64,000 nucleotides of DNA from NCBI GenBank assembly GCA_017644185.1, contig JAEPMA010000005.1, positions 248,001 through 312,000 on the forward strand, read 5' to 3'. Numbering within the stretch: the stretch's first letter is position 1; every line of letters starts with the position of its first letter. The notes beneath the pieces are model-generated. The model had not been told where the DNA came from. It did not search any database and saw only the letters and a list, made by a program, of their open reading frames with translations. Below are positions 20,519-31,553 of the stretch, piece by piece. The stretch is from Rhodospirillales bacterium (lineage in GTDB: Bacteria; Pseudomonadota; Alphaproteobacteria; Rhodospirillales; Casp-alpha2). A program made the position numbers and the translations under genes.

Positions 20519-21049
20519 TTATTGCGTGGCGGGTTCCGGTCTGGCCCAGGACAGGTAATACCGTTGCAGAAATTGGCGAACGTCGTCGATCGACAAGATG
20601 GTGCTGACGTTTTCTTTGTCGTCGAGGAACGGCAGGCGAACCTTGTCGACTTGAGTTTCCGTACCATCGCTCAACCGCACCTGTGCACTCGATATCATCG
20701 GTTTGCCGACTTTCAGGACTTCGGCCAGTTCGCTGCGCACAAGATCAGCGTAGAGTTCGGGTTTTAGTTCCGAGAGCGGCTTCGACGTATAATCGAACTT
20801 CATCATGTCCGTACGGCCGCTGCCCCAGAACAGGAACCGATGGTCGTTCAAGGCCGGCTCCCAGCGGGTGACGTTGGCGTACGGGACCAGCGGGGCCGGA
20901 AAAAGAAGCAGGTTGTCTATCTGCCAAACAGGCATGTCTGCGCCGTTACAAAGGTCGTGCCATATCGCGACACAACTCCGGAACGCCGTCGATATCTGCA
21001 TCTCCGGCGTGATCACTTCGCAATTCTTACTAGCCGACAGAATCTGCAT
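20519..21049 (-). CDS. PAS domain-containing protein
   Basis: A 176-residue single-domain protein resembling the PAS_5 family abundant in Rhodospirillales: a helical lead ([14 protein letters not shown]), then [14 protein letters not shown] and a KPLSEL segment. No kinase, cyclase or other output domain follows, so it is probably a stand-alone sensor or adaptor. There is no clear Shine-Dalgarno site at the chosen ATG. It is convergent with the tRNA-Pro gene. Confidence 0.7.
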   Translation of the reverse strand: MQILSASKNCEVITPEMQISTAFRSCVAIWHDLCNGADMPVWQIDNLLLFPAPLVPYANVTRWEPALNDHRFLFWGSGRTDMMKFDYTSKPLSELKPELYADLVRSELAEVLKVGKPMISSAQVRLSDGTETQVDKVRLPFLDDKENVSTILSIDDVRQFLQRYYLSWARPEPATQ

Positions 21050-21149
21050 CTATCTGATCTAATTACGTATCTGGCTCATGCGTCCGCGCGCGCCTGAAAC
21101 GGGCGAATCGTCACAATGATGAGTATCGGGCCAATGCATTAAGAAAATA

Positions 21150-21232
21150 CTTCCCTCAAATCCGGACAATGGTCGGCAAAAGAGAATGGCCCGACTCGAA
21201 AGCCGGGCCAAAGTTTGTGCTCTTGAGGGAAG
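21150..21232. repeat. Nested inverted repeats in the 21.05-21.35 kb gap
   Basis: CTTCCCTCAA at 21150-21159 is complementary to TTGAGGGAAG at 21223-21232. A GC-rich hairpin, GGCCCGACTCGAAAGCCGGGCC, lies inside at about 21188-21209. This could be a small RNA, an attenuator or a terminator pair; no protein explains it. Confidence 0.45.
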
Positions 21233-21242
21233 GGAGGATTCT

Positions 21243-21344
21243 GTGAAGAAATCCATCCTTACGAGAGAAACTATGGCAGCCGGTGCCCTTACCGCCTGTG
21301 ACATACGTCACACTCGGGCCAATTTTCCAAAATTTTTGCTCTAA
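21243..21344 (+). CDS. Possible 33-residue ORF with strong ribosome site
   Basis: A GTG at 21243 follows GGGAGG with good spacing and opens a 33-codon frame ending at 21344. The N-terminus (MKKSILTRETMAAGALTAC) resembles the start of a signal peptide but stops soon after. It may be a leader peptide, the remnant of a truncated gene, or chance. Confidence 0.25.
   Translation: MKKSILTRETMAAGALTACDIRHTRANFPKFLL
21297..21312. promoter_or_regulatory. CRP/FNR-type operator, perfect palindrome
   Basis: TGTGACATACGTCACA matches the CRP consensus TGTGA-N6-TCACA exactly and is a perfect 16-bp palindrome. It lies about 250 bp upstream of the PAS gene start and just beyond the 3' end of the 2Fe-2S gene. 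The regulated gene is uncertain. Confidence 0.5.
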
Positions 21345-21346
21345 TT

Positions 21347-21688
21347 TTACGAACCGAGCAGATGCAGCGGCGGGCCCGGGTCGTCGTCGCGCGTGCCGCA
21401 CAACTCTTCAAGTTCATCCAAAATGGCCGGGACGTCGGCTTCAGAGGTACCCAAGTGAAAGCACCCCCCCGGCGCAAATCGAACGGTCGGCCCCTTGGTG
21501 CACTGCCCCAGGCATTTGATCCGCTCGACCTGAACATTGATTTTGCGATCCCGAACGCCGGCTTCGAGTGTATCGGCGAGAGATTCCGACCCCCTTGCGG
21601 CGCACGACGGCTGATCCCCATGAAAGCGCCGGTTAATGCAGATCAGCACCGATTTAATCGTGGGACCGACCGGTTCTTGTTCAACCAT
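21347..21688 (-). CDS. Thioredoxin-like [2Fe-2S] ferredoxin family protein
   Basis: A 113-residue small redox protein. The four cluster cysteines follow the NuoE/Shethna-type pattern: two spaced by eleven residues (about 17 and 29) and a CLGQC pair (about 59 and 63). Its partner is unknown. It is transcribed leftwards just downstream of a small hypothetical gene on the same strand (23 bp gap), so the two may form an operon. Confidence 0.8.
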   Translation of the reverse strand: MVEQEPVGPTIKSVLICINRRFHGDQPSCAARGSESLADTLEAGVRDRKINVQVERIKCLGQCTKGPTVRFAPGGCFHLGTSEADVPAILDELEELCGTRDDDPGPPLHLLGS

Positions 21689-21710
21689 ATTGATCGGATA
21701 CGCCGGCGCT

Positions 21711-22022
21711 TCAGTCGTCGTCCGCGACGCTTGGCGCGTCGGCCGCGACCGTGCGTCCGTTTTCGGTCAATCGGCACACAAGCCAGTCGGGTTTGATCGG
21801 GTTATTGAACCAGGGCTCGGCCCAGCCCTGCCGGATACAGCTTCGCACGGTCTGTTCGCTGACTTTCTGGCCAATCCGGTCGAACAGCGGCAATTTGCCG
21901 CCCGGCTGCTCAAGGCCGCGCTGCAACCAGCGGAGCTGCGTTTCGTTGGGCTGCGGGGCACTCTTGCCGTCGCCGGTCGGCGCACTGGCTGAAGGCGCTA
22001 CACCGCCATCCGCGTTACTCAT
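21711..22022 (-). CDS. Hypothetical protein
   Basis: A 103-residue protein I do not recognise. A low-complexity N-terminus (Ala, Pro, Ser) leads to a folded core, GLEQPGGKLPLFDRIGQKVSEQTVRSCIRQGWAEPWF split by turns, that resembles a winged-helix element. The start at 22022 has a GGAGGTGGAG site; the start at 22040 does not. It lies upstream of the 2Fe-2S gene. Confidence 0.6.
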   Translation of the reverse strand: MSNADGGVAPSASAPTGDGKSAPQPNETQLRWLQRGLEQPGGKLPLFDRIGQKVSEQTVRSCIRQGWAEPWFNNPIKPDWLVCRLTENGRTVAADAPSVADDD

Positions 22023-22137
22023 TTCTCCACCTCCCGCCAAGCGCGGCGTATTTTCTCGCCGTCATTACTTGGTCAGACGGGTATCGTACGTTACTTTTCG
22101 CCTGCGTCAAAGGTGGAGATTCCACGAGGAGTTTGTC

Positions 22138-22470
22138 ATGGCAGATCCCGTCATTCTTTACATCACGGTGCCGAACCGCGAGGAGGGCGTTGCACTCGGC
22201 CGCATGCTGGTCGACGAGAACCTTGCCGCCTGCGCCAACGTAATCGACGGCCTGACGTCGATCTTCCGCTGGGAGGGGGAGGTGCAGGAAGACGGTGAAG
22301 CATTATTGATCGCCAAGACCGAACGCACGCTCATCGACGCCGCCACCGACCTGGTCAAGATGGAGCACTCCTACGATTGTCCATGCGTCGTCGCCATCCC
22401 CATCGTTGGGGGCAATCAACAATTCATCGACTGGATCACGGCGGAAACCACAGGCGCGGCCGGCGGTTGA
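22138..22470 (+). CDS. cutA: Divalent cation tolerance protein CutA
   Basis: A trimeric, ferredoxin-like-fold cytoplasmic protein of 110 residues implicated in copper tolerance. Family signatures ENLAACANVI, the EALLIAKTE strand and the HSYDCPCVVAIPI segment are present. The ATG at 22138 follows CGAGGAG; the long open frame upstream runs through the divergent gene and is not coding. It is divergent from the 21711-22022 gene, with about 115 bp between the starts. Confidence 0.93.
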   Translation: MADPVILYITVPNREEGVALGRMLVDENLAACANVIDGLTSIFRWEGEVQEDGEALLIAKTERTLIDAATDLVKMEHSYDCPCVVAIPIVGGNQQFIDWITAETTGAAGG

Positions 22471-22486
22471 GAAAAAAGTCGGACGT

Positions 22487-23419
22487 TCAGTCGTATTTGA
22501 CGCCGATGCGCTGAACGATCTGTTTGGCCGCGTCGACCGAGGTGATACCCCCAGAAAATCCGGCCTGGATCGCCTGTGACAGCGGTTTCAGGAGCTTGAC
22601 CTGAGTCTGGTCGGGCTGTTCTTCGGCGCGGTCGCAAAGGCGTTGCGCGACAGCGACCATCGCCTTGCTGAGTTCCGAGACATGGTCATATTTGGTGCCG
22701 GCGAGGCGACCGATCAGGTCGCTGTTCATCTCGATCAGCATGTGCAAACCGCCCAGCGCGGTCTGCGAAACCTTCGGCTTGTTGTCGATCATCGGCACGA
22801 TACGGCCGACCAGCGCGGCGATTTCGGGACCGGTATTTTCGAGCTTACGGTTGCGGACTTCCATCAACGCGTTGTCGATGGCGCGCTCGATCTCGTGAAA
22901 ACGAACCTGACCGCCCGTCGCCTTGGCGTGCAGCGGGTTCGGCGGTTCGATAGCGCGCGAGGTATCGTCCCCCTTGCGGGCCGGGCCGAGGTATTCCTCC
23001 TGCACGATGTACGGACGACGGCGATGGATCTGGGTGTGGATACGGTCCAGGAGCGCCTTGGTCGAGACCGGCTTCATCACAACGTCGTCGGCCCCCGCCG
23101 TGATGATTTCCTGCACCAGCGCGGGCGTCGGCTCGGACAAAAGAACGATGATCGGCATGAACGGGTTGTTGCCGATCCGGTTCTGACGAATATCGCGGAT
23201 CATGTCGGTGACCTTGCCGTCGGGGAATTCCGTGCCGCACAACAAAAGGTCCGGCATGCGGGAATTGACCGCGTCGCGCACCTTGGCCAGGTCGGTCCCG
23301 AGCGTCACGCCCGAGAACCCGTTGTTCGAAAGGATCGTGCGCACACCCTGACGCGCGTTGAGGTCCGTATCGACCAACAACACATCCACCTGGTCAAACG
23401 TGTGTTTAATATCGTTCAT
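22487..23419 (-). CDS. Response-regulator receiver protein lacking the phospho-acceptor Asp
   Basis: 310 residues: an N-terminal CheY-like receiver (about 8-130), then an all-helical C-terminal region with no recognisable output domain. The acidic pocket (VDTD) and the conserved lysine (MKPVS) are visible. The site expected to hold the phosphorylated Asp reads LLLCGTEFP, with Gly in place of Asp, so it is probably a pseudo-receiver. The start at 23419 is chosen because the N-terminal extension from 23509 looks non-native. It is convergent with cutA. Confidence 0.78.
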   Translation of the reverse strand: MNDIKHTFDQVDVLLVDTDLNARQGVRTILSNNGFSGVTLGTDLAKVRDAVNSRMPDLLLCGTEFPDGKVTDMIRDIRQNRIGNNPFMPIIVLLSEPTPALVQEIITAGADDVVMKPVSTKALLDRIHTQIHRRRPYIVQEEYLGPARKGDDTSRAIEPPNPLHAKATGGQVRFHEIERAIDNALMEVRNRKLENTGPEIAALVGRIVPMIDNKPKVSQTALGGLHMLIEMNSDLIGRLAGTKYDHVSELSKAMVAVAQRLCDRAEEQPDQTQVKLLKPLSQAIQAGFSGGITSVDAAKQIVQRIGVKYD

Positions 23420-23522
23420 GCGACGCGCATTTCCCTGGGCGCCATGGGCCGCCCGGACATTCCCCACCCCGGAAGCATAAAAATGTAACGGATCGTGCGG
23501 TTGGGTCAACGAAACAGAATGA

Positions 23523-24695
23523 TCAATTTTCCGGTATTAGCAAAACCGACGCCTGCGCCGCGATCCCTTCGCCACGGCCCGTGAAACCCAGCTGCTCAGT
23601 CGTCGTCGCCTTGACCGACACACGCGAAAGTTCGGTATTCGCAACCTCCGCGACCCGTGCGCGCATGGCATCACGATGCGGCCCGATCTTCGGCCGCTCG
23701 CAAATCAGGGTGATATCGATGTTTCCGATCTCCAATCCCCGGTCCCGCATGCGTTCGCAGGCGTAGCTCAGAAACCGGTCCGAAGATGCGCCGCGCCACT
23801 GTTCGTCGGTGGGGGGGAAATGACTGCCGATGTCGCCGTCTCCGAGCGCGCCGAAGATGGCATCGCAGATGGCGTGCAGGCCGACGTCAGCATCCGAATG
23901 TCCGATCAAGCCGCGGTCGTGCTCGATCACCACACCACATAGCGTCACGTGATCGCCGGGCCCGAGCCGATGCACGTCGAACCCGTTGCCGATCCTGAAA
24001 CCGGCGGCGGCACCATTCGCCGTATCGTCCGTCATGATCCGCTCCATCTTTTTCAAATCGTCCTGCGCCGTCACTTTCAGGTTGGTATCGTCACCGTCCA
24101 CGACCGCGACGGTATGACCGGCAGCCTCCATCACGGCGGCATCGTCGGTCAGTTCCTGCCCAGCCGCAGCACGGTGCGCTTCGAGCAGCAAGCCGAAGCG
24201 GAACCCCTGTGGTGTCTGCGCCCGCCAAAGTCCGTCCCGCGACACCGTATCCGTGATCCTTCTCTCTTGATCCGCGCGCTTCAGGGTATCGACGACCTGC
24301 AGGGCAGGGACGGCGCCCGGTTGGGTTTCCAACGCCGCGACAACACGCTCGATCATCTCGTGCGACACCATCGGCCGCGCGGCATCGTGTACGAGCACCA
24401 GGTCGGGTGCCATGCCGGTCAACGCTTCAAGACCGTTACGAACGGAATCCTGCCGCGCCGCACCGCCCGCAACGGGCTGCATATAATCGAGGCCTTCAAG
24501 GGCGTCCGCCACCAATTCCGCATCGTCCGGATGGATGACCGGCAGAACGGCATCAACACCTGGGTGATCGAGGAAGGCGCGGACCGCATGCCGCAATATC
24601 GGCTGACCCCGGACGCGCAGAAACTGCTTCGGCATTTCGCTGCCGAACCTGTGGCCGCGACCGGCGGCGACGATGATGACTGCGGTCCCCGGCAT
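23523..24695 (-). CDS. ispDF: Bifunctional IspD/IspF isoprenoid enzyme
   Basis: Two steps of the MEP pathway in one chain, a fusion common in alphaproteobacteria. The IspD domain (about 1-225) starts with the CTP loop AAGRGHRFG and has VHDAARP. The IspF domain (about 230-390) has the zinc motif DVH and GHSDADV. It has 390 residues. It is divergent from the CcsA-like gene with 136 bp between. Confidence 0.95.
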   Translation of the reverse strand: MPGTAVIIVAAGRGHRFGSEMPKQFLRVRGQPILRHAVRAFLDHPGVDAVLPVIHPDDAELVADALEGLDYMQPVAGGAARQDSVRNGLEALTGMAPDLVLVHDAARPMVSHEMIERVVAALETQPGAVPALQVVDTLKRADQERRITDTVSRDGLWRAQTPQGFRFGLLLEAHRAAAGQELTDDAAVMEAAGHTVAVVDGDDTNLKVTAQDDLKKMERIMTDDTANGAAAGFRIGNGFDVHRLGPGDHVTLCGVVIEHDRGLIGHSDADVGLHAICDAIFGALGDGDIGSHFPPTDEQWRGASSDRFLSYACERMRDRGLEIGNIDITLICERPKIGPHRDAMRARVAEVANTELSRVSVKATTTEQLGFTGRGEGIAAQASVLLIPEN

Positions 24696-24831
24696 CGGGT
24701 ACTTTCCTATACGCCACGTCTTTTCGGGGGAAGAGCATTACCCGCCACCCGGCGGCTTGCCAAGGACGCTGTTCTGCCTGAACAGACGTGCACCCCCTTG
24801 CCAAAACAAGGGCGTAGCGCGATGGTGCAGC

Positions 24832-25632
24832 ATGCAAACAGGGATCCTGTTCGGACTTACCGCGATTGTTTCTCTCGTGCCCGCCATCGCATTGACGTGG
24901 CGGCGGCAATTCGCGTGCAACGCTGCCTTCTGGGCAGTGTTCGCATTGGCCAGCATCGGTCCGGCCAGCGCCGTCGCGGTGCGGTCGCAAGATGCGTGGC
25001 AGGGGGATTTCTCGACCTCGATCTGGGTCACCATCGCCGTCACGATGGCACTGTTTCTGGTGTTCTCGATACTTGTCAGAAGCGTCTGGCGTCTGGCGCC
25101 GTTATTGAGCGGTTACATGCTGATCCTGGCGGTGCTCGGCTTCGCCTGGCAGCACGCGCCCCACGAACCGGTATCAGGCGCTGGCAATACCAGCCTGCTG
25201 ATCCTGCATATCGCTTTCGCAGTCACGACATACGGGTTGGCGACGTTGGCTGCCATCGCCGCCTGGGCCGCGTTCCTGCAGGAACGCGCCTTGAAACGAA
25301 AGGACCGGCCACCTCTGAATGGTGTGCTTCCATCCGTCACCGATTGCGACCGCCTCGTGCTCAGGTTTTTGTGGGTTGGGGAGGGGGTTCTCGGCCTCGG
25401 TTTAGTGACGGGGATCGTCTTGAACGCAGCCGCCGGAAACCCGCTTTTGACCGCAGACCATAAAACCGTCTTCACGGTTGCCGCTTTCGTCGCCATCGGG
25501 TTGCTGCTCATCGCTCAGGCGAGGCACGGCTTGAGGGGCCGGAAAGCCGCACGAATCGTGCTTTTGGCCTATTTGCTGCTCACCCTCGGCTATCCCGGTG
25601 TTAAATTCGTCACGGACGTACTTTTAGGCTGA
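24832..25632 (+). CDS. CcsA-like cytochrome c assembly protein (YpjD type)
   Basis: A 266-residue integral membrane protein with about eight hydrophobic segments. The HIAFAVTTYG segment and the late His in ADHKTVFT are the haem-ligand-type histidines of the CcsA/CcmC/HemX family. In gammaproteobacteria the YpjD member pairs with ffh; here it stands divergent from ispDF. The exact role (haem handling versus another membrane function) is not established. The start at 24832 is the first ATG in frame with a hydrophobic N-terminus. Confidence 0.75.
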   Translation: MQTGILFGLTAIVSLVPAIALTWRRQFACNAAFWAVFALASIGPASAVAVRSQDAWQGDFSTSIWVTIAVTMALFLVFSILVRSVWRLAPLLSGYMLILAVLGFAWQHAPHEPVSGAGNTSLLILHIAFAVTTYGLATLAAIAAWAAFLQERALKRKDRPPLNGVLPSVTDCDRLVLRFLWVGEGVLGLGLVTGIVLNAAAGNPLLTADHKTVFTVAAFVAIGLLLIAQARHGLRGRKAARIVLLAYLLLTLGYPGVKFVTDVLLG

Positions 25633-25705
25633 CATAAACTCTTAAAAAACATTGCATTTTCATCCGATTTGCCTAATTTGTGTGCAACTCTCGGAGGGGT
25701 GGTCT

Positions 25706-26704
25706 GTGTCAGATTTGAAATCCATCAGCATCGGTCCGGTTCAACTGGACGGGCAGGTCGTTTTGGCGCCCATGTCGGGTGTCACCGATATGCCGTTCCG
25801 GCGCCTTGTGAAGCGCTGGGGTGTGGGCCTCGTGGTGTCGGAAATGATCGCTTCGAAGGCGATGATCCATGCCGCCAAGAAGACCATGAAGATGGCGACC
25901 CACTGCGCCGAAGAACATCCCATGTCGGTGCAGCTTGCGGGCTGCGAGCCGCATGTCATGGCCGAAGCCGCGCGCCTCAACGAAGACCGTGGCGCCGCCT
26001 TGATCGACATCAACATGGGCTGCCCGGTGAAGAAGGTCACCAACGGTGACGCGGGGTCGGCGCTTATGCGCGATCTCGTGCATGCGGGCAAGCTGTTGGA
26101 AGCCACCGTCAAGGCGGTCAGCATCCCGGTCACCCTCAAGATGCGGACGGGTTGGGACGATAGTTCCCGTAACGCGCCGGAACTGGCGCGGATCGCCGAA
26201 GAGAGCGGTATTCAGTCGCTGGCCGTGCACGGCCGGACACGCTGTCAGTTCTACAAGGGTCACGCCGACTGGAGCTACATCCGCAACGTCAAGGAAGCGG
26301 TCAAGTTGCCGGTCTTCGCCAATGGCGATATCAACACCCTCGAGGATGCGAAAGAGGCACTGGCCCAATCGGGTGCCGATGGTGTGTTGATCGGCCGCGG
26401 AACGTATGGACGTCCGTGGTTCCCGGCCCAGGTTCAGCATTATCTAAGCGAAGGCGGCACGTTGCCGGATCCGTCTTTGGAAGACCAATTGGAAACCGTC
26501 CTCACCCACTACGAGGATATCCTCGAGCATTACGGCACCAACGCCGGCGTGCGGATCGCGCGAAAGCATATCGGTTGGTATTCCAAGGGCTTGCGCGACT
26601 CGGCTGATTTCCGCTCGCAGGTCAACCAGATGGCTGACCCGGAACAAGTCAAGGGGCTGATCCGGGACTTCTATCACGCCAATCTCGACCAGCTCGCCGC
26701 GTAA
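25706..26704 (+). CDS. dusB: tRNA-dihydrouridine synthase B
   Basis: FMN enzyme that reduces uridines in the tRNA D-loop. It has 332 residues with [13 protein letters not shown], the MGCPVKK catalytic-cysteine loop and AVHGRTR in a TIM barrel. The GTG at 25706 has a CGGAGGGG site 6 nt upstream. It starts the nifR3-ntrB-ntrC cluster typical of alphaproteobacteria; ntrB follows after 4 bp. Confidence 0.94.
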   Translation: MSDLKSISIGPVQLDGQVVLAPMSGVTDMPFRRLVKRWGVGLVVSEMIASKAMIHAAKKTMKMATHCAEEHPMSVQLAGCEPHVMAEAARLNEDRGAALIDINMGCPVKKVTNGDAGSALMRDLVHAGKLLEATVKAVSIPVTLKMRTGWDDSSRNAPELARIAEESGIQSLAVHGRTRCQFYKGHADWSYIRNVKEAVKLPVFANGDINTLEDAKEALAQSGADGVLIGRGTYGRPWFPAQVQHYLSEGGTLPDPSLEDQLETVLTHYEDILEHYGTNAGVRIARKHIGWYSKGLRDSADFRSQVNQMADPEQVKGLIRDFYHANLDQLAA

Positions 26705-26708
26705 CGAT

Positions 26709-27833
26709 ATGGCCGAAAATAACGCCGCGCTTGCCGACAAGAAATCTGACCGCGCCAGTGTCGATGCGGAAGCGGTCCTCAACTCTCTCGCCAGCACCGT
26801 CGTCGTTGTCGATGCGGACAACGTCATCCGCCGCATCAACCAGGCCGCCGAGCAGCTTTTCCGTGGCAGCGCGACCTATCTTCAGGGTCAGTCCCTCGAC
26901 GCCCTGATGCCCGCCGACAGCCCGATCCTGGCCCTCGTCAATCAGGCACGGCGCTTTAGAAGCGTCGTCGCCGAATACGACGTCACGTTAGAGAGCCCGC
27001 GTATCGGCTCCCATGCCGTCGACGTCCAGGTTTCCGTCATCCCTGAAGAGCCGGGTGCGGTCTCCATCGTGATCCAGCTCCGTTCGATCGCCGAAAAGAT
27101 CAATCACCAGCTCAATCACATGGGCGCGGCAAGATCCGTCACCGCCATGGCGGCGATGCTGGCGCACGAGGTCAAAAACCCGCTTTCCGGCATCCGCGGC
27201 GCGGCCCAGTTGCTGGAGCAGGGCGCGAACGAAGAAGACAAGAAGCTGACCAACCTGATCTGTGACGAGGCTGACCGCATCGTCGGGCTTGTCGACCGGA
27301 TGGAAGTGTTTTCCGACCGCGTGCCCCTGCAGCGTGAAGCGGTCAACATCCACAAGGTACTGGACCGGGTTCAGCGCCTGGCCGAAACCGGTTTCGGCTC
27401 GCACGTGCGCTTCCACAATCAGTTCGACCCGTCGCTGCCCCCCGTCTGGGGCAACCACGACCAGTTGGTTCAAGTGTTCCTGAATCTGGTCAAGAACGCC
27501 GCCGAAGCGGTCGGGAGCGTGGGGGGTGAGATCACGCTGGGATCTGCCTACAGTCAGGGGGTCAGGTTCGCGTTACCGGGTCTCGAGAACCGGGTGCACC
27601 TGCCGCTGACAGTCTGGGTCAGGGACAACGGCCCCGGCATTCCCGACGACATGAAACGTTACCTGTTCGACGCCTTCGTCACCTCGAAGCCGAAGGGCAG
27701 CGGGCTCGGCCTTGCGCTGGTCGCCAAGATCATCGGCGACCACGGCGGCGTGATCGAGTTCGACAGTATTCCCGGGCGCACCGTATTCCGCGTCATGCTC
27801 CCGATGTTCAAACCAGGGGATGAAGATGGCTGA
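26709..27833 (+). CDS. ntrB: Nitrogen regulation histidine kinase NtrB
   Basis: Soluble sensor kinase that phosphorylates NtrC under nitrogen limitation through PII. It has 374 residues: PAS domain (about 15-120), H-box [13 protein letters not shown] near 145, and an ATPase domain with DNGPGIP and GSGLGLALV. The 3' end overlaps ntrC by 8 bp. Confidence 0.95.
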   Translation: MAENNAALADKKSDRASVDAEAVLNSLASTVVVVDADNVIRRINQAAEQLFRGSATYLQGQSLDALMPADSPILALVNQARRFRSVVAEYDVTLESPRIGSHAVDVQVSVIPEEPGAVSIVIQLRSIAEKINHQLNHMGAARSVTAMAAMLAHEVKNPLSGIRGAAQLLEQGANEEDKKLTNLICDEADRIVGLVDRMEVFSDRVPLQREAVNIHKVLDRVQRLAETGFGSHVRFHNQFDPSLPPVWGNHDQLVQVFLNLVKNAAEAVGSVGGEITLGSAYSQGVRFALPGLENRVHLPLTVWVRDNGPGIPDDMKRYLFDAFVTSKPKGSGLGLALVAKIIGDHGGVIEFDSIPGRTVFRVMLPMFKPGDEDG

Positions 27834-29280
27834 GAACGCAACGATCCTCGTCGCGGACGACGACGACGGCATCCGTACCGTGGTGACGCAGGCGTTGTCG
27901 CGCGCCGGCTACGAGGTGCGCTCGACGGGCAATGCGTCGACGCTTTGGCAGTGGGTGGAAAACGGCGACGGCGATCTCGTCATCACCGACGTCGTCATGC
28001 CGGACGAAAACGGTCTCGACCTCGTGCCGAAGATACGCCGCATCCGTCCGAACTTGCGCATCGTCGTGATGAGCGCGCAGAACACGCTTCTGACCGCGGT
28101 CAAGGCGACCGAGCGGGGTGCGTTCGAGTATCTTCCCAAGCCGTTCGACCTGTCGGAACTGGTTTCAGTCGTCAAACGCGGTCTCGAAGCGCGCACCAAG
28201 GATCCGGCACTTGGCGGCGCCCAGGCTGCCGACGAGGGCATGGAAGAAAATCTGCCTCTGATCGGCCGCTCCCCCGCGATGCAGGAAATCTATCGCACGC
28301 TCGCTCGCCTGATGCCGACCGATCTGACGGTGATGATCACAGGTGAGTCCGGGACGGGTAAGGAACTCGTCGCCCGTGCCCTGCATGATTACGGCAAGCG
28401 CAAGAGTAAGCCTTTCGTCGCCGTCAACGTCGCCGCAATCCCACGCGACCTGATCGAAAGCGAGCTTTTCGGACACGAGAAGGGGTCCTTCACCGGCGCG
28501 GTCAACCGCTCCACCGGCCGCTTCGAGCAGGCCAACGGCGGCACGTTGTTTCTGGACGAAATCGGCGACATGCCGATGGAAGCGCAGACCCGGCTTCTTC
28601 GCGTCCTTCAAGAAGGCGAATACACCACCGTCGGCGGGCGCAACGCCATCCGCGCCAACGTCCGTGTCATCGCCGCTACCCACCACGACCTCAAACGTCT
28701 GATCCGGCGCGGACTGTTCCGCGAAGACCTTTATTTCCGGCTCAACGTGGTCCCCATCCGCCTCCCGCCACTCCGTGAACGCACCGAGGACATTCCCGAA
28801 CTCGTGCGCCACTTCCTGGGACGTGCCGCCAACGAGGGGCTGCCATGGAAGATCATCGAGCCTGACGCCCTCGAGCTGCTTCAGCAGCACGACTGGCCGG
28901 GGAACGTCCGAGAACTCGAAAACATGATGCAGCGCTTAGCTGCCCTCTATTCCGAAGAAGTCATCGACGCCGAGATTATCTCGACCGAGTTGAATGACGG
29001 ACGAGGTCAGGGCGATCAGCCCGTTACCCAATCAAGCGGCCTTGCCGATGCGGTCGACGCGCACATGAAGAACTACTTCAGTGCGCATGACGGTGCGCTG
29101 CCGGCTGCCGGCCTTTATGGACGGGTGCTCAGGGAAGTCGAGCGCCCCTTGATCATGCAGACCCTTCAAGTGACGCGTGGAAATCAGGTCAAAGCGTCGG
29201 AAGTCCTGGGGCTCAACCGGAATACGCTTCGCAAGAAGATTCGCGAACTTGGTATTCCGATCATCAAGGGCTCCGAATGA
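27826..29280 (+). CDS. ntrC: Nitrogen regulation response regulator NtrC
   Basis: Sigma-54 activator of nitrogen assimilation genes, 484 residues. Receiver with the phosphorylated Asp in [12 protein letters not shown]+ domain with Walker A GESGTGKE and the sigma-54-contact loop GSFTGA (usual form GAFTGA), and a Fis-type HTH at the end ([11 protein letters not shown]). Of two in-frame ATGs (27820, 27826), the second is better spaced from AGGGGA. It ends in ATGA, overlapping ntrY. Confidence 0.95.
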   Translation: MAENATILVADDDDGIRTVVTQALSRAGYEVRSTGNASTLWQWVENGDGDLVITDVVMPDENGLDLVPKIRRIRPNLRIVVMSAQNTLLTAVKATERGAFEYLPKPFDLSELVSVVKRGLEARTKDPALGGAQAADEGMEENLPLIGRSPAMQEIYRTLARLMPTDLTVMITGESGTGKELVARALHDYGKRKSKPFVAVNVAAIPRDLIESELFGHEKGSFTGAVNRSTGRFEQANGGTLFLDEIGDMPMEAQTRLLRVLQEGEYTTVGGRNAIRANVRVIAATHHDLKRLIRRGLFREDLYFRLNVVPIRLPPLRERTEDIPELVRHFLGRAANEGLPWKIIEPDALELLQQHDWPGNVRELENMMQRLAALYSEEVIDAEIISTELNDGRGQGDQPVTQSSGLADAVDAHMKNYFSAHDGALPAAGLYGRVLREVERPLIMQTLQVTRGNQVKASEVLGLNRNTLRKKIRELGIPIIKGSE

Positions 29281-31523
29281 CCGGCGCTCCGGTATCCACC
29301 GTACGCCACTGGCTCTCCAACAGCAGCCTGCAACGCCGCTTCGCCTTTCTTCTGGCGATCGCCGCCGTCGCTTCCGGAATCGCGACCGTCTCTCTGATGA
29401 CCGATACTGCGGCACTCCGCGATCGTGTCGAGGAATTGCGTTGGCTGCTCGCCGTCGACGGTATTCTGCTTTTGGCATTGTGCATTGTCGTTGCCCGGCG
29501 TGTGTTTTCGCTCTGGCTGGCCCGCACACGCGGGCGCGTCGGCGCTGGCTTGCAAGGCCGACTGGTGATGCTGTTCGCGATGATCGCCGTCACACCCGCA
29601 CTTCTGGTCGCGGTGTTCTCGTATCTCTCGCTCAACTTCGGGCTGGAAGCTTGGTTCAACGACCGGGTATCGGGCGCGCTGCGTGAATCCGTCGGCGTGA
29701 CCGAGGCCTATCTGAAAGAGCATAGGGAAAACATCGCCAACCAAGCGTACAGCGTTGCCTATGTCTTGAACCAGAACGCCCCAACGCTGATCCGCAATCC
29801 GTGGGAATTCAACCGGGTACTGACCCAGAACGCGACGCTCCGGGAGCTGCCGGAAGCGGTCGTGATCGATAGCCTCGGGAACACGCTGGCACGATCTGAA
29901 TTCGCTCTTTCGACCGTGATCGAGGAAATTCCGCCATCCGCGTTCGAAAAGGCGGACAAGGGTGAAGTGACGCTGCTCGGTTCCGAGAACGAGGACAAGA
30001 TCCGCGCACTCGTGAAACTTAACCGCTTCGTCGACGCGTATCTGCTGGTCGAACGTTTCGTCGACCCACGCGTGCTGCAGCACATCGTCGGCATCCGCAA
30101 GGCGTTCGATGAATACAACCAGCTCGAAGCGACCCGGAGCGGCGTGCAGATCAGCTTCGTACTGATCTATGCGATTGCTGTCTTAATTCTGATTCTTTCC
30201 GCCATCTGGATCGGTATGAACGTCTCCGCGCAGCTCGCCGAGCCGGTCACCAACCTGATCGCCGCTGCCGACAAGGTGTCGAAGGGCGATCTTTCCGCCC
30301 GCGTCGACGCCAACGACGCCAAGGATGAAATCGCGGTCTTGTCATACGCCTTCAACAACATGACCGAACGAATCTATTCCCAGCAACAGGGCCTGATCGC
30401 CGCCAACGTCGAACTGGACGAACGCCGGCACTTCACCGAAGCGGTGCTGGCGGGGGTGTCGGCGGGCGTCGTCGGACTCGATGCCGACGCTCGCATCAAT
30501 CTGCCGAACCGTTCGGCCTCCCAACTGCTCGGCATGAACCTCGAAGATCACATTGGTGAAAAACTGGCCGATGTGTTGCCGGAACTGGACGAACTCGTAA
30601 CCCTTTCCAAGGCGCGCCCCGACCGATTGCAGCAGTCGGAAATCACCATCCATCAACAGGATGGCCAGAAGACATTTCTCGTACGGGTCGCTGCCGAGCG
30701 TCTGGAAAGCAACATCGTCGGCTTCGTCGTGACATTTGACGACGTGACAGAGCTTTTGTCAGCACAACGAAAAGCCGCCTGGGCCGACGTTGCCCGCCGC
30801 ATCGCCCATGAGATCAAGAATCCCCTAACGCCGATCCAATTGTCCGCGGAGCGACTTAACCGCAAATACCTGAAAGAGATTGCCAACGACAAGGAAACCT
30901 TCGGCAAGCTGACCGAAACCATCATCCGCCAGGTCGGCGACATCGGCCGCATGGTCGACGAGTTCTCGTCGTTCGCACGGATGCCCCAACCCAGCATCAG
31001 CATGGAGAATCTCTCCGAACTATGCCGCCAGGCGGTGTTTCTGGAGCGCAACCGGGAAAATCAGGTCGAATTTGTCCTCGACCTGCCGGATGAGGATGTC
31101 GTTGTACCGTGTGATGCCCGTCAGGTCGCGCGGGTACTGACGAATGTCCTCAAGAACGGCGCCGAATCCATCGAGGGCGCGCGTGAGGACGGGGCCGAGG
31201 ACGTCGAAGGCGTGGTGAACCTGAGCATCACCCCCGAAGACCAGGACGGCAGTGTCGCGATCGTCATAAGCGATGATGGGCGGGGGCTACCTGCTGAAAA
31301 CCAGGACCGCCTGACCGAACCCTATGTCACAACCCGGGAGAAGGGGACTGGACTTGGTCTCGCCATCGTGAAAAAGATCATGGAAGAACACGGCGGTTCG
31401 TTGACTCTTTCGGACCGCTCGCCCCGCGGGGCAAGCATCACACTCCGCTTTCCGGCGGGGCAAGCCGGGGCCAAACCCGACACCGAACCCGAAAACGCCG
31501 CGACTTCCGCGACGACAAGCTGA
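29277..31523 (+). CDS. ntrY: Nitrogen/redox sensor histidine kinase NtrY
   Basis: Membrane-bound kinase of 748 residues. Several N-terminal transmembrane helices flank an extracytoplasmic region; a HAMP domain (near [19 protein letters not shown]), a PAS domain, the H-box [10 protein letters not shown] and the ATPase motifs DDGRGLP and GTGLGLAIV follow. It pairs with NtrX. The start overlaps the ntrC stop by 4 bp; ntrX begins 30 bp downstream. Confidence 0.94.
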   Translation: MTGAPVSTVRHWLSNSSLQRRFAFLLAIAAVASGIATVSLMTDTAALRDRVEELRWLLAVDGILLLALCIVVARRVFSLWLARTRGRVGAGLQGRLVMLFAMIAVTPALLVAVFSYLSLNFGLEAWFNDRVSGALRESVGVTEAYLKEHRENIANQAYSVAYVLNQNAPTLIRNPWEFNRVLTQNATLRELPEAVVIDSLGNTLARSEFALSTVIEEIPPSAFEKADKGEVTLLGSENEDKIRALVKLNRFVDAYLLVERFVDPRVLQHIVGIRKAFDEYNQLEATRSGVQISFVLIYAIAVLILILSAIWIGMNVSAQLAEPVTNLIAAADKVSKGDLSARVDANDAKDEIAVLSYAFNNMTERIYSQQQGLIAANVELDERRHFTEAVLAGVSAGVVGLDADARINLPNRSASQLLGMNLEDHIGEKLADVLPELDELVTLSKARPDRLQQSEITIHQQDGQKTFLVRVAAERLESNIVGFVVTFDDVTELLSAQRKAAWADVARRIAHEIKNPLTPIQLSAERLNRKYLKEIANDKETFGKLTETIIRQVGDIGRMVDEFSSFARMPQPSISMENLSELCRQAVFLERNRENQVEFVLDLPDEDVVVPCDARQVARVLTNVLKNGAESIEGAREDGAEDVEGVVNLSITPEDQDGSVAIVISDDGRGLPAENQDRLTEPYVTTREKGTGLGLAIVKKIMEEHGGSLTLSDRSPRGASITLRFPAGQAGAKPDTEPENAATSATTS

Positions 31524-31553
31524 CAAGAACAAAACGGCAAGTTTCGACGTCCC

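Noticed and set aside
23949-25463. 504-codon plus-strand open frame across ispDF and the CcsA-like gene
   Set aside because: It runs antisense to ispDF and out of frame with the membrane protein; both real genes have clear signatures.
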